In this document: positions 30,191-39,149 of the stretch, one piece after another | Layout: each line of letters opens with the position of its first letter | Position numbering within the stretch: the stretch's first letter is position 1 | Source of the DNA: Hyphomonas sp. | Lineage (GTDB): Bacteria; Pseudomonadota; Alphaproteobacteria; Caulobacterales; Hyphomonadaceae | Assembly (NCBI RefSeq): GCF_017792385.1 | Contig: NZ_CP051230.1 | Location: forward strand, 1,364,001 to 1,428,000 | Reading direction: 5' to 3' | Length of the DNA stretch: 64,000 bases | The notes under the pieces: generated by a model | Seen by the model: the letters and a program-made list of their open reading frames with translations, nothing else | What the model was told of the DNA's origin: nothing | Database searches by the model: none | Made by a program: the position numbers and the translations under genes

Positions 30191-32968
30191 TCAGAACGTG
30201 TAGCGCGCGCCCAACAGGAAATTCCGGCCCGTGTGATGGTAAAGGGTCGGCAGGTTGAGGCGGTCGAACGTCTGATGTTCGAACTCGTCAGTCAGATTGA
30301 TCCCTTCGAAGGTCAGGTCGATCTGGTCGGTCAGCTGGTAGGACATGGACAGATCGATGTTGTAGGTCGATGCCACGCCCCGCTCTTCCCGGCCTTCTGT
30401 GCGTCCGGATCCGTTCGGGGAGCGTGTCTGGTACTCGTCCCGGTAGGAGCCGGAAATGCGGGCTGCAAACCGATCATCCTCATAGTAAAGGGTCATATTG
30501 TGCGAGATCTTGGAGAAATCGTTGATTTCATCCGAGTCCGCATAGGTCAGGTTGCCGACGAAGCCGGTATTGCTCAACAGGCCCGGCAGGAAGAAGAAGG
30601 GCTGCTGATAGACCACTTCGAGACCCTGAATGGAGGCCTCCCCGCCATTCTCGACCTGGCTGACCGCCACAAGCGGGTCCAGGCCATTGGCGAGGTCTTC
30701 ACCGAGCGGGCTGGTGGACGAGGCAACGCTGGCGGGCAGTCCAAGTGTGCTGAACGCCACTTCGGTGCTGGCCGGCGTGAGGAAGTAGGATTCGATATCC
30801 TTGTAAAACAGGGAGACCGCAATCAGGCTTTCCTCTGCGAAGTACCATTCGGCGCTGAGGTCAAAGGCCGTGGCGCGATAGGGATCCAGCTCGGGATTGC
30901 CGATGCTGAAATCATACGGCTCGCCGCTGAACGTATCCAGATTGCCGCCGGGGGTCAGGTTGCCAAGGGATGGCCGTGCCATGACCTTGGCGATACCGGC
31001 ACGGAACTGGACCTGGTCTGACGCTTCCAGCACGAGGTTCAGGGATGGCAGGAAATCCGTGTAGGAATTCTCGACCGTCCGCAGGGACAGGCCACCATCG
31101 CCCGGCACATAGCCGGAGGCCGTGGTGGTGGTTTCGACATAGCGGGCCCCCACATCGCCGCGCAGGAGCATGCCGGACAGTTCGGTTTCAAAGTCGAGCT
31201 GCGCATATCCGGCCAGATCCTCTTCCTTGACCGACCGGTTGCTTTGCGGCCGCGAGGAGATATCGCCGGCAATGTCCAGAATGCCGCTCAAATCGATGGC
31301 TGCATCCCAGTTTGCGCTGACCCAAGATGTATCATTCGACCCATAGTCGAGGCCATTGCCAAAGCCGGTCACGAGACCGACGAGCGATCCGTCCACTGGA
31401 GCTGCAGCATCAAAACCGTCAAGATCGGCCACATTGCCGTCAATCCGGATCTCCCGGGTCGAGAACTCGTACTGCTTGTAGCTGAGTCCGCCGGACAGCG
31501 TCATGTTTGACGCGAAATCGTATTCCAGGTCAGCCCGTACGGTTTCGAAATCATTGTCCGAACCCTGAGGACGGTTGCGGAACTGTGTGAACAGGAATTC
31601 CGACGGGTCGGTGACATCCGTGTTGCCATAGCTGATGGCGGGCAATTCAAGATTGTTGCGGAAATCATAGGAGTAACCTTCGACCGGGTTGGCCGCATCG
31701 AAGAAGACTGTCGCCTGGACTGGATTGTCGAAAGAAGACGAGGATTGACCGGCGAAGAATGAACCGCGGAGCGTGTCTGAGAAATCGTGCTCCACCTCAA
31801 AGGTCAGCTGTGTGAACTCGGTGGTGTAATAGTCGCGGCGATGCTCGCTGCGCATCGGGATGATGCCGTTGCTTGTGTCAGCAAGCACGTCCCCCTGAAG
31901 ATAGTCCAGGACGCCGTCGCTGTTCACATTATAGTCCGTCACCGCGATATTATCCGTGTTCGACCGGACAAAGACCTGCAGGAATTCCTCGTCGCGCTGG
32001 GCGTCGAGTTCGGAATAGAGGCCCTCCACCGTGATCGTGGTGCGATCGCTGGGGCGGAACTGAAGGGCGCCGGTCAGGCCGGTCCGTTCCTGATCATAGG
32101 TGAGGCGGCCATAACGCGGGATACGCGCATAGTAGGAATTGCGTACCTCATCACATGCTGCCGGGAATGGGTCCGCACCGATGCAGGTTTCGCCATTCAC
32201 GGAACGGAAGGTGCCCTGATCGTCGAACCGGACAGACGAGAACCCTTCCTCGCGGATCGTACGATCCTGGAAAGCGGCCGAGACGAGCGCGCCGAAGGTT
32301 CCGGAATCATTTTGCCAGGAGGCCAGGCCAGCGAAGCGCGGCGAGGTTTCCTCGACCAGATCATTGTAGAGGGCCTGCGCCGAGGCAGAGAAGGTCCAGC
32401 CCTCGTCGAAATCGAGCGGACGAGCCGTTTGCAGTTCAACGACCGCCCCGAGGGAGCCTTCCTCGATGGAGGCCGATTGTGACTTGCGGACGACAAGCTG
32501 GCTGAACAGTTCGGAAGCGAATGTGTTGAAATCGAACGAGCGGCTGCGGTTGGTGCCGCCGGATGCGTCCGAGCCACCCCCCGTGGCCAAGGCATCCATG
32601 CCGTTGATCCGGACCCGCGTGAAATCGCCGGACAGGCCGCGCACGGTAATCCTGCGGCCTTCGCCGGCCTGACGATCAATTGCGATGCCCGGAATCCGCT
32701 GGAGCGATTCTGCAAGGTTCAGATCCGGGAAGTCGGCGATGTCTTCCGCCAGGATGGCGTCGACGAAGCCGGTCGATTCCCGTTTCACGTCCAAGGCTTC
32801 TGAAAGCGATTCACGGAAACCGGTTACCACGACGCTGTCGAGAACCTGATCGGCCTCTGCGTCGGCGGTGTCTTCGACGGTTTCCTGTGCAAATGACAAG
32901 GATCCTGACAGCATCATGCTGGCCAGCGATACGCTGGCTAGGATTCGGACTCTGGTGGGTACCCGCAT
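30191..32968 (-). CDS. TonB-dependent outer-membrane receptor, probable oligosaccharide transporter
   Basis: 925 residues: signal peptide ending SLSFAQ, then a TonB-box-like DSVVVTGFRESL (about 45-55), a plug domain (DFPDLNLAESLQRIPGIAIDRQ; VRGLSGDFTRVRINGMDAL) and a 22-strand-type barrel rich in aromatic and Asp/Asn residues, ending GARYTF with the terminal Phe needed for assembly. Size and plug sequence match the Caulobacter/Xanthomonas carbohydrate receptors. A perfect palindrome TGACACCGGTGTCA lies 37 bases before the start, tying it to the uronate regulon, so uptake of oligogalacturonides is inferred. A terminator follows at 30080. Confidence 0.92.
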   Translation of the reverse strand: MRVPTRVRILASVSLASMMLSGSLSFAQETVEDTADAEADQVLDSVVVTGFRESLSEALDVKRESTGFVDAILAEDIADFPDLNLAESLQRIPGIAIDRQAGEGRRITVRGLSGDFTRVRINGMDALATGGGSDASGGTNRSRSFDFNTFASELFSQLVVRKSQSASIEEGSLGAVVELQTARPLDFDEGWTFSASAQALYNDLVEETSPRFAGLASWQNDSGTFGALVSAAFQDRTIREEGFSSVRFDDQGTFRSVNGETCIGADPFPAACDEVRNSYYARIPRYGRLTYDQERTGLTGALQFRPSDRTTITVEGLYSELDAQRDEEFLQVFVRSNTDNIAVTDYNVNSDGVLDYLQGDVLADTSNGIIPMRSEHRRDYYTTEFTQLTFEVEHDFSDTLRGSFFAGQSSSSFDNPVQATVFFDAANPVEGYSYDFRNNLELPAISYGNTDVTDPSEFLFTQFRNRPQGSDNDFETVRADLEYDFASNMTLSGGLSYKQYEFSTREIRIDGNVADLDGFDAAAPVDGSLVGLVTGFGNGLDYGSNDTSWVSANWDAAIDLSGILDIAGDISSRPQSNRSVKEEDLAGYAQLDFETELSGMLLRGDVGARYVETTTTASGYVPGDGGLSLRTVENSYTDFLPSLNLVLEASDQVQFRAGIAKVMARPSLGNLTPGGNLDTFSGEPYDFSIGNPELDPYRATAFDLSAEWYFAEESLIAVSLFYKDIESYFLTPASTEVAFSTLGLPASVASSTSPLGEDLANGLDPLVAVSQVENGGEASIQGLEVVYQQPFFFLPGLLSNTGFVGNLTYADSDEINDFSKISHNMTLYYEDDRFAARISGSYRDEYQTRSPNGSGRTEGREERGVASTYNIDLSMSYQLTDQIDLTFEGINLTDEFEHQTFDRLNLPTLYHHTGRNFLLGARYTF

Positions 32969-33004
32969 TCTTAATTTCCTCCCGATATACTTTTATCACC
33001 GGAA

Positions 33005-33018
33005 TGACACCGGTGTCA
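33005..33018. promoter_or_regulatory. LacI-type operator upstream of the TonB receptor gene
   Basis: TGACACCGGTGTCA is a perfect 14-base palindrome and an exact fit to TGnnAnCGnTnnCA. It is the best copy of the site in the window and lies 37 bases before the receptor ATG. Confidence 0.78.
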
Positions 33019-33109
33019 GAACTCGTCTACCGCATTTTCGACCTGCGTTCAAGCCTGAGTGGAGAATGCCAGCGTTCTATCGGGTGTCACGGGGTTCCAG
33101 AAGGAGGCC

Positions 33110-36100
33110 TCAGGCGACGGCCTTTTCTGCGCTGTCGATGAATCTGCTGACGCTCGGTGCGAGGTCTTCGAGCGATTCACCCGTTTCCTGAATGCGCTCC
33201 GCAACTGCTTCCAGGGCAAAGGCTGCGTCGGAAACCTCTCCGAACCCGAAACTGCCGGCGCTGCCCGCAATGGCATGAGAAAGCCGGCGGATGTCTTCCA
33301 GCACAGAGGCATGGTCCGGTTGTTCAAGAATTTTGGACAGTTCTCCCGGAACGCCGGCAAGATAGTCGGCATACTTGGCCGTTAGCGCGTCGACCGATGT
33401 TGTGGTATTCGCAGGCACGGCAACGACGCTTCCTGACCGGCCGTGCCGCCGAACGGTTTTCTCAAGTTCATCAATATTGATGGGTTTCGGTGCATGCGCC
33501 GTCATGCCGGCCTGCAGGCATTCCTTGATCTGTTCGGGCAGGACGTTGGCTGTCAGCGCAATGATCGGCGTCTGCGCAACGGGTCCGGACATCGATCGGA
33601 TCTCGCGCGTTGCTGCCAGTCCATCCATATCCGGCATCTGCACGTCCATCAGGATGACATCATACCGGTTTCCTGCGCTCAGGTCGTCGAGTGCTGCCCT
33701 GGCGGATGAGAAGGTGGCGACCGTGTGCCCCTGTCTGCCGAGACCGAAAGCAACAAGTTCGAGATTCATCGGCACATCATCGACCGCCATCACTGTCAGG
33801 GCGCCTGCATGGGCGTCTGGCTCCGCGTCCGATTGCGATGTTTCCGGTGGGGCCACCGGCCGGGCCGGCAAGACCAAGCGGGCAGTTGTGCCTTCGCCCA
33901 CGCGGCTCTCAAGGACCAGATCGCCACCCATCAGGCGTGCCAGGGAGTGGCTGATGGAAAGTCCCAATCCGGTTCCTCCGAATTTGCGCGTGATGCTGTT
34001 GTCTGCCTGGCGGAAACCCTCGAATACATGTTCCAGCTTTTCCGGAGCGATACCGGGGCCCGTGTCCACGACTTCAATGGTCAAGGTCGCATCCTGAACC
34101 GAGGATTTGACGGCGACGGAGCCCTCAAGGGTGAATTTTGCAGCATTGCCGACAAGGTTTGTCAGGATCTGCTTGATGCGAACTTCGTCTGCCATTGTGT
34201 GGAGGGGCTGGATATCCGTTTGGAATTCGACCTTGGTGTCAGGCCGGGCGGCCCTGACCAGGTCTACCGTCTCCCCAACAAGCCTGGGGATATCGACCGC
34301 ACGTTCTTCCAGTTCGATCCGACCGGCCTCGATCTTGGAATAATCCAGAATGTCGTCCACGATCTCCCGAAGATGCCGACCTGCTGACAAGGAGCGTTCG
34401 ACGAACAGGCGCTGTTCGTCGCTGAGGTCAGTCTGTTCCAGCAATTGCGCAAATCCCAGTATGCCGTTCAGGGGCGTGCGAATTTCATGGCTCATATTCG
34501 ACAGGAATTCCGCTTTTGCCTTTCCGGCAGCTTCTGCGGCGGATCGTGCTTCGGCCAGCGCTTTCTCGCGGGCCTTGCGTTCTGTGACATCACGGAAGGT
34601 AGAGATCACTTCTTTCGTATTGCCATGCTCATCCAGGATGACGTTCGGATTGCCTTCGAGCCAGATAATGTCGCCATCCTTGTTGCGAACACGGAATTCC
34701 CGCAGCGCGGCCGGGTCGACGGCCGATGTGTGAAACAAATCATCCGTCAGGTGCTCAGCATGTTCGCGATCTTCGGGGATCGTGAAGTCGACAGTGGACA
34801 AACCAACAGCATCCTCCGGGGACACACCCAGGATTTCGCAGGCAGGTGAGGCGTAGCGAATGACGCCGTCAGGCCCGAACCGAACGATGATGTCTGTCGA
34901 ATAGTCGGCGAGCGTCCTGTATTTCGATTCGCTCGATGCCAGGGCCTCGAGAATGTTCTGTTCGTCGGTGATGTCCCGGAACACTCCGAACACGCGATCC
35001 ACGGTTCCATTGGAGTCGGTGTGGACCTCGCCGATTGACCGGACCGTCCGTCGCTTTCCGTCAGAGCGCCGGATAAGGGTAGCCTGAAACTCCCAGCCTT
35101 CGGCCTGGCTGATCCCGCGTTGAACGAGAGACCGGACGCGGTCACGGTCTTCCTCTGCGTAGAACATGATGGCGTCGCCATACATCGGATCGAATTCTTC
35201 CGGCGTCACACCATGGATCGCGTAAACCTCGGGCGACCAGTCCACTTGCTGGGTTTCCGGATTGAGGGTCCAGTGACCAACGCCCGCAAGCCGTTCTGCC
35301 AGATTGGCTTTCCGGATCATTTCCAGCTGTTGCTGGGATTTCATGCGCAGGCGAGCGCGTGAGGTCTTGATCTGATTGACCAGCCGTCGCCGGTCGGAGG
35401 CGGCCGCACCAACCGCGAGCCCAAGAACAGAATTGGTTGCGAGAAACAACTGCAATGCCAGAATCTTGGCCGTCATCTCTGTCGACATCAGGCTGATCGG
35501 GCCGGTTCCGGCCAAAGTAAAGGGCAATGAGATGGCCGTGATCATCAACAAGCCAATGGCAGCTGCCTTCACGCCGCCGCTGAAGGCGACATAAACCAGC
35601 GCAGGCGGTACAAGGAACAAAAACGGGTATTCGCTTTGCGCAAACACGAAAAACGTGGTGACGCAGAGCAATCCCAGTTTCAGGATGAACTGGACGTCCG
35701 GCGATGCAATTTCGAATTTGCGCGAGCGATCTGTGAGCGACCAGAAAACCGGTGTGAAGAGAACAATGCCGAGGAAGTCTGCGGCAAACCAGAGGGTCGC
35801 ATCGGAAAGGTACAGGGAATCGCCGGTCACCATCAGGCCCAAAGCCGCAAGGCACGCGGATATGAAACATCCAGCGAAGCTCGCGAAAATCAGGATTGAA
35901 ATGCCGGTCAGGCTGATGAACCGAACATTCTTCCACCGCAGGAAAGCAAAGGCAACGCAACAAACTTCGGCCAGATTGGCGAGGGCAAGTATGGCGCCGC
36001 GAACCAGACCGTCTCCCGCGTAGAGATTGGCTGCCAGCAGGCCGCCTGTCATGGCCAGCAACTGGGATAGCCAGTTCCTGGCAGGGCTTTTCAGCAGGAT

Positions 36101-36292
36101 CACGATCAGCATGGCGTTCACCGGCCATATGGCGGCGACGCGACCGGAGCCGCGGGTGAATTCTATCACGAGCGACGCAACCAGAAAGATCAGTATCCCG
36201 AAGCCGAGACTTCCGGCCCACCGGACGAGCCGGGCAAAGGGCTCGGTGTCATTGCCGGTCAGTATTCGGCGAGGCTGGCCTTTTGCGGTCAT
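33110..36292 (-). CDS. MASE1-PAS-PAS hybrid histidine kinase with receiver and Hpt domains
   Basis: 1060 residues from ATG 36292, chosen because GGAGG lies 7 bases upstream; an in-frame ATG at 36346 is less likely. Order: an N-terminal MASE1-like integral membrane sensor of about eight helices (25-300), PAS1 (about 335-445), PAS2 (about 455-572), HisKA with SNMSHEIRTPLNGI (His602), HATPase (NLVGNAAKFT, DTGPGI, GGTGLGLSIS), a receiver (VDDVP, phospho-acceptor Asp883 in VILMDVQMPDMDG) and a C-terminal Hpt (SHAIAGSAGSFGF, His1006). It thus contains a whole phosphorelay in one chain. Divergent from a PhyR-like gene, a plausible target. The signal sensed is unknown. Confidence 0.9.
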   Translation of the reverse strand: MTAKGQPRRILTGNDTEPFARLVRWAGSLGFGILIFLVASLVIEFTRGSGRVAAIWPVNAMLIVILLKSPARNWLSQLLAMTGGLLAANLYAGDGLVRGAILALANLAEVCCVAFAFLRWKNVRFISLTGISILIFASFAGCFISACLAALGLMVTGDSLYLSDATLWFAADFLGIVLFTPVFWSLTDRSRKFEIASPDVQFILKLGLLCVTTFFVFAQSEYPFLFLVPPALVYVAFSGGVKAAAIGLLMITAISLPFTLAGTGPISLMSTEMTAKILALQLFLATNSVLGLAVGAAASDRRRLVNQIKTSRARLRMKSQQQLEMIRKANLAERLAGVGHWTLNPETQQVDWSPEVYAIHGVTPEEFDPMYGDAIMFYAEEDRDRVRSLVQRGISQAEGWEFQATLIRRSDGKRRTVRSIGEVHTDSNGTVDRVFGVFRDITDEQNILEALASSESKYRTLADYSTDIIVRFGPDGVIRYASPACEILGVSPEDAVGLSTVDFTIPEDREHAEHLTDDLFHTSAVDPAALREFRVRNKDGDIIWLEGNPNVILDEHGNTKEVISTFRDVTERKAREKALAEARSAAEAAGKAKAEFLSNMSHEIRTPLNGILGFAQLLEQTDLSDEQRLFVERSLSAGRHLREIVDDILDYSKIEAGRIELEERAVDIPRLVGETVDLVRAARPDTKVEFQTDIQPLHTMADEVRIKQILTNLVGNAAKFTLEGSVAVKSSVQDATLTIEVVDTGPGIAPEKLEHVFEGFRQADNSITRKFGGTGLGLSISHSLARLMGGDLVLESRVGEGTTARLVLPARPVAPPETSQSDAEPDAHAGALTVMAVDDVPMNLELVAFGLGRQGHTVATFSSARAALDDLSAGNRYDVILMDVQMPDMDGLAATREIRSMSGPVAQTPIIALTANVLPEQIKECLQAGMTAHAPKPINIDELEKTVRRHGRSGSVVAVPANTTTSVDALTAKYADYLAGVPGELSKILEQPDHASVLEDIRRLSHAIAGSAGSFGFGEVSDAAFALEAVAERIQETGESLEDLAPSVSRFIDSAEKAVA

Positions 36293-36602
36293 GCGTGGAC
36301 CTCCAGTGTTTCGGCGCGGCGCCGGACGGGGCGCCTGGCTGAGCAAGACAGGATTGTCCTAAGAATTTGAATCTCCGTGTGAGTCGGACGGGTCACCAGT
36401 TTCAGTTCAGTTGGCGAGGAACTCAAGGTGTCCTCTCAGTGCGAGTTTGCAGCCCCAACGTCCACGCTGTACAATCGAGTGGAACCGCTGTTCAATTTGG
36501 TTTAGAATTGAAGTTTCTGGCAGGGCCGTATGGCTGCGTTGACAGGAACATCTTAGGCGCTTCCCAAGGGACATTTCTGGAAGCGATGTGGAGTGGGGCG
36601 AA
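36293..36602. other. 310-base divergent intergenic region
   Basis: Lies between the hybrid kinase and the second PhyR-like gene. Several GGAAC words occur (for example near 36415 and 36480), but none has a CGTT-like -10 at 16-17 bases. No terminator, gene or clear operator was seen. Confidence 0.4.
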
Positions 36603-37376
36603 ATGTATTCAGATATCGTATCTGCAGAATTGCGGTCTCTGAGAACCTATGCCCAGTTGCTGATCGACGATGCAGACTTGGGCGACCGGGCCGTTTGCGC
36701 CACGCTCAGCGACATCATTTCCTCAGCCCAAACGACGGATCTCGGTGGCCTGTGCCGGGTAACGCTCTTCCACCAATTGGACATCAAGCTTCTCGAAACG
36801 CTTGATGCGCGAGGTGAGGACGGCGCTGTATCGCCGCTGCTGGATGGACTTTCGATGCTGGAGAAGCGGGTTCTTCTGCTGGCAGTAGTGTGCGGATTCG
36901 ATGCGGCCGACATTGGCCGGATCACCGGGACCGGTGAAGCTGAGACGCGCGGCGTTCTTGCGCGCGTTCAGATGGCGATTTCAACGGCCACGCGTGTCGG
37001 TGTGCTGATCATTGAGGATGAGCCACATATGGCGGATTTGCTGTCCTTGCTGGTTCAGCAGACGGGCCACTGGGTTGCCGGAATCGCCCATACAGGTGAG
37101 CAGGCTGTCGAACTTGCGCGTGAAAAGACGTTCGGACTCATCCTTTCGGATATCGAACTGAACCAGGACATGTGTGGCAAGTCGACAGTACGAAACATCC
37201 GGACTGTTCTGGGCAAGGATGTGCCGACCGTCTACATCACCGCGCATCCCGACCGGGTGGGCGAAGCCGACACGAAGGGGCGGGATGCCCTGCTGTCAAA
37301 ACCATTCGACATCTGGCGCGTTCGCGATGCGGTGAACACTGCGCTTCATGCTTTCGCGCCTCGGCACGCAGTCTGA
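36603..37376 (+). CDS. PhyR-like response regulator (second, diverged copy)
   Basis: 257 residues with the PhyR architecture: an N-terminal region of about 130 residues resembling a degenerate sigma-like domain (LSMLEKRVLLLAVVCGFDAADIGRITG parallels the PhyR segment with QRQAFLLT and AAYILGIS), then a receiver with IIEDEP, phospho-acceptor Asp183 (LILSDIE), Thr214 and Lys233 in SKPF. The N-terminal part is clearly less conserved than in PhyR at 4966, so NepR binding may be lost or changed. ATG 36603 was chosen over GTG 36588; the purine-rich GGAGTGGGG lies upstream. No nepR or ecfG is adjacent. The divergent hybrid kinase may phosphorylate it. Confidence 0.78.
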   Translation: MYSDIVSAELRSLRTYAQLLIDDADLGDRAVCATLSDIISSAQTTDLGGLCRVTLFHQLDIKLLETLDARGEDGAVSPLLDGLSMLEKRVLLLAVVCGFDAADIGRITGTGEAETRGVLARVQMAISTATRVGVLIIEDEPHMADLLSLLVQQTGHWVAGIAHTGEQAVELAREKTFGLILSDIELNQDMCGKSTVRNIRTVLGKDVPTVYITAHPDRVGEADTKGRDALLSKPFDIWRVRDAVNTALHAFAPRHAV

Positions 37377-37405
37377 ACGTACTGCAGGGCCGTGCAGTTA
37401 TCACG

Positions 37406-38014
37406 TCAGGGAGCGACGGAGGCATCCCGCAGATCGCGGTTTTGTGAAGCAATCTTCACACTCACAATGTAGGCCTTTTCGCCTTCCATGTTTGCGAGAA
37501 TGAGGCCTGCCTGGTCGCTGGGGATGAGGCGCAGAAAGCCTGCGGCAAAAGACGGGTCCATCTGGTTGAAGATGCCGGCGGCCTGATCGGGTTTCATCGC
37601 TGAATACATCTGGGCCAGATGCTGGATATCCTGATTGGCCGTGCTGGACATTTGCTGCCAGCGTTCATCCAGTTCCTGCTGGATCAGTTTGAGCTCTTCC
37701 GCCTGCTGGGTCAGTTCAAGCTTGCGGTTGCGCAACTCGATCTCGTCGTCGCGCAGCGCAGAAATTCGCTGCTCGATGGATATCTGGTCCTGTTCCATGG
37801 CAGCCGCCAGTTCTCCGGTCAGGCAGACGCTCTGAACCCGGTCGGATTCGTCGACCGTCAGGGATTGGGACAGCGAGCTGCCGGGCAGGCGTTCGCTCGC
37901 ATCCTGTTTCGTCGTTGCAAAAGCCTGAGGCAGCCACCGTGTTCCACCGGCAATCGTGAACAGGACGCCGATGGTCAGCAGGACATGTGTGCGGCCGTTA
38001 CTTTTTATGCCCAT
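37406..38014 (-). CDS. motE: MotE-like flagellar protein (MgtE-N type)
   Basis: 202 residues: one N-terminal transmembrane helix (about 12-32), a polar segment, a long coiled coil (about 70-125, many Glu/Gln/Lys heptads) and a C-terminal MgtE-N-like domain (MYSAMKPDQAAGIFNQMDPSFAAGFLRLI). This matches the MotE/FliG-like chaperone proteins encoded beside fliL in Alphaproteobacteria, which in rhizobia chaperone MotC. ATG 38014 overlaps the preceding gene by 17 bases; earlier in-frame starts overlap more. Third in a fliL operon. Confidence 0.75.
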   Translation of the reverse strand: MGIKSNGRTHVLLTIGVLFTIAGGTRWLPQAFATTKQDASERLPGSSLSQSLTVDESDRVQSVCLTGELAAAMEQDQISIEQRISALRDDEIELRNRKLELTQQAEELKLIQQELDERWQQMSSTANQDIQHLAQMYSAMKPDQAAGIFNQMDPSFAAGFLRLIPSDQAGLILANMEGEKAYIVSVKIASQNRDLRDASVAP

Positions 38015-38516
38015 GATGCTCGTAAACCTTCCTGGTCGTGACGGTGTCTTCATCGTCAAACAGATAGTCGGTGCTGTCGAATTGCGCGCTGGCCCGGCTG
38101 GCGAGCGTCTCGAGTTTCCGTGTCAGTCGCGATATCTCGTCGATTCGTTCCGACGACTGCGCGAGGGCTTCGCGCATCGTACGCCTGATTTCCGCGTCGG
38201 TGGACTGGATCCGGCGTGAGGTTTCCCGATCCTTGATTTCCAGCGCGTCTTTCAGCTCGGTAAGCTTCTTGCCGGTGGCTTCGGCTTCCTTCATCACCGC
38301 CGACAGCCGCGTCATCAGCTCACCCGCCTGAGCCTGGGTTTCATGCCGTGCCGACGAAACGGCGGCAACGGATTCGGACATGGCGCGGATCGAGGCACCG
38401 AGTCCGTTTCGCGTATTCTGGAGTGCCTTCAAACGGCGGCTCAGCAGCGCGCAATAGAGACACGCGGCGAAGGACACCAGGAACAGGGCGATATCTGAAG
38501 GTTCGAAAGGCATCAT
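37998..38516 (-). CDS. flagellar-associated membrane coiled-coil protein (DUF6468-like)
   Basis: 172 residues: an N-terminal transmembrane helix (DIALFLVSFAACLYCALL), then a long charged helix with coiled-coil character (about 35-145) and a polar, His-rich end. The position between fliL and the motE-like gene is where Alphaproteobacteria carry a conserved protein of unknown function with this layout. The family name is given by layout, not by a diagnostic motif. It starts 1 base after the fliL stop. Confidence 0.6.
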   Translation of the reverse strand: MMPFEPSDIALFLVSFAACLYCALLSRRLKALQNTRNGLGASIRAMSESVAAVSSARHETQAQAGELMTRLSAVMKEAEATGKKLTELKDALEIKDRETSRRIQSTDAEIRRTMREALAQSSERIDEISRLTRKLETLASRASAQFDSTDYLFDDEDTVTTRKVYEHHGHKK

Positions 38517-38517
38517 C

Positions 38518-39027
38518 TCACCTCAGCAGGAATTCGGTGACGAGCACGCCGTGTGATACGTCTGTGCCGAGAACGACATCCGCCCGCACAGCCAATTGTT
38601 CGCGCATCTTGGGATAGAAATCGGCCGACTCGAAGTCCGACAGCGTCAAGGCCCGCAGATATCCGACAAAGGCGTCGACCAGCATGGGCTCGGCCTTCTT
38701 CACCGCTGCCATGTTGCGGGAGTCGGATATGACCGATGTCTTGATCTTCACATAGCGGGTGGCTGGCTCATTACCGATCGTGACGAGGATTTCCTGGATG
38801 TCGACATAGACATACTCTTCCATCGCCAAAGGTGCAGCCACATGGCTGCCATCGGCAGCCGTCACGCAGGCCGCAGCCTCGGCGGAGCCTGAATTGCCTG
38901 ACAGGAAATAGACGGCGCCGAAGGCCCCGGCAGCGCACACGACAGCCAGCGGCGCCAGCGCAGCCAGGCCTGGCCCGCCTGACGCTTTTTCTGCAGGTTC
39001 CGCTTCATTGTCGGTCGCCACGATCAC
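38518..39027 (-). CDS. fliL: flagellar basal-body protein FliL (first copy)
   Basis: 169 residues: a short cytoplasmic Glu-rich start, one transmembrane helix (LAALAPLAVVCAAGAFGAVYFL), then a periplasmic FliL domain (YVYVDIQEILVTIGNEPATRYVKIKTSVI; FVGYLRALTLSDFESADFYPKMREQL; VLVTEFLLR). FliL stabilises stator-rotor contact at the basal body. The start is GTG 39027. Divergent from fliF, with possible CtrA sites between them. A second, differently built FliL-like gene is at 55660. Confidence 0.88.
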   Translation of the reverse strand: MIVATDNEAEPAEKASGGPGLAALAPLAVVCAAGAFGAVYFLSGNSGSAEAAACVTAADGSHVAAPLAMEEYVYVDIQEILVTIGNEPATRYVKIKTSVISDSRNMAAVKKAEPMLVDAFVGYLRALTLSDFESADFYPKMREQLAVRADVVLGTDVSHGVLVTEFLLR

Positions 39028-39060
39028 CCCCGGAAAAAAAGTACCGCAGGTGCAGCCTTA

Positions 39061-39075
39061 TTAACCGCCGGGTAA
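39061..39075. promoter_or_regulatory. possible CtrA binding site in the fliL/fliF intergenic region
   Basis: TTAA-CCGCCGG-GTAA, one mismatch to the CtrA consensus TTAA-N7-TTAA. More half sites (GCGTTAAC, TATTAACC) follow within 45 bases. CtrA controls early flagellar genes in Caulobacterales; no binding evidence is available here. Confidence 0.35.
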
Positions 39076-39149
39076 AGGAAGCGTTAACGATTTCGCGAAA
39101 AATATTAACCAATAGCAGAGTGTGCGTTGGGAACGGGATTGGTGCGCCT

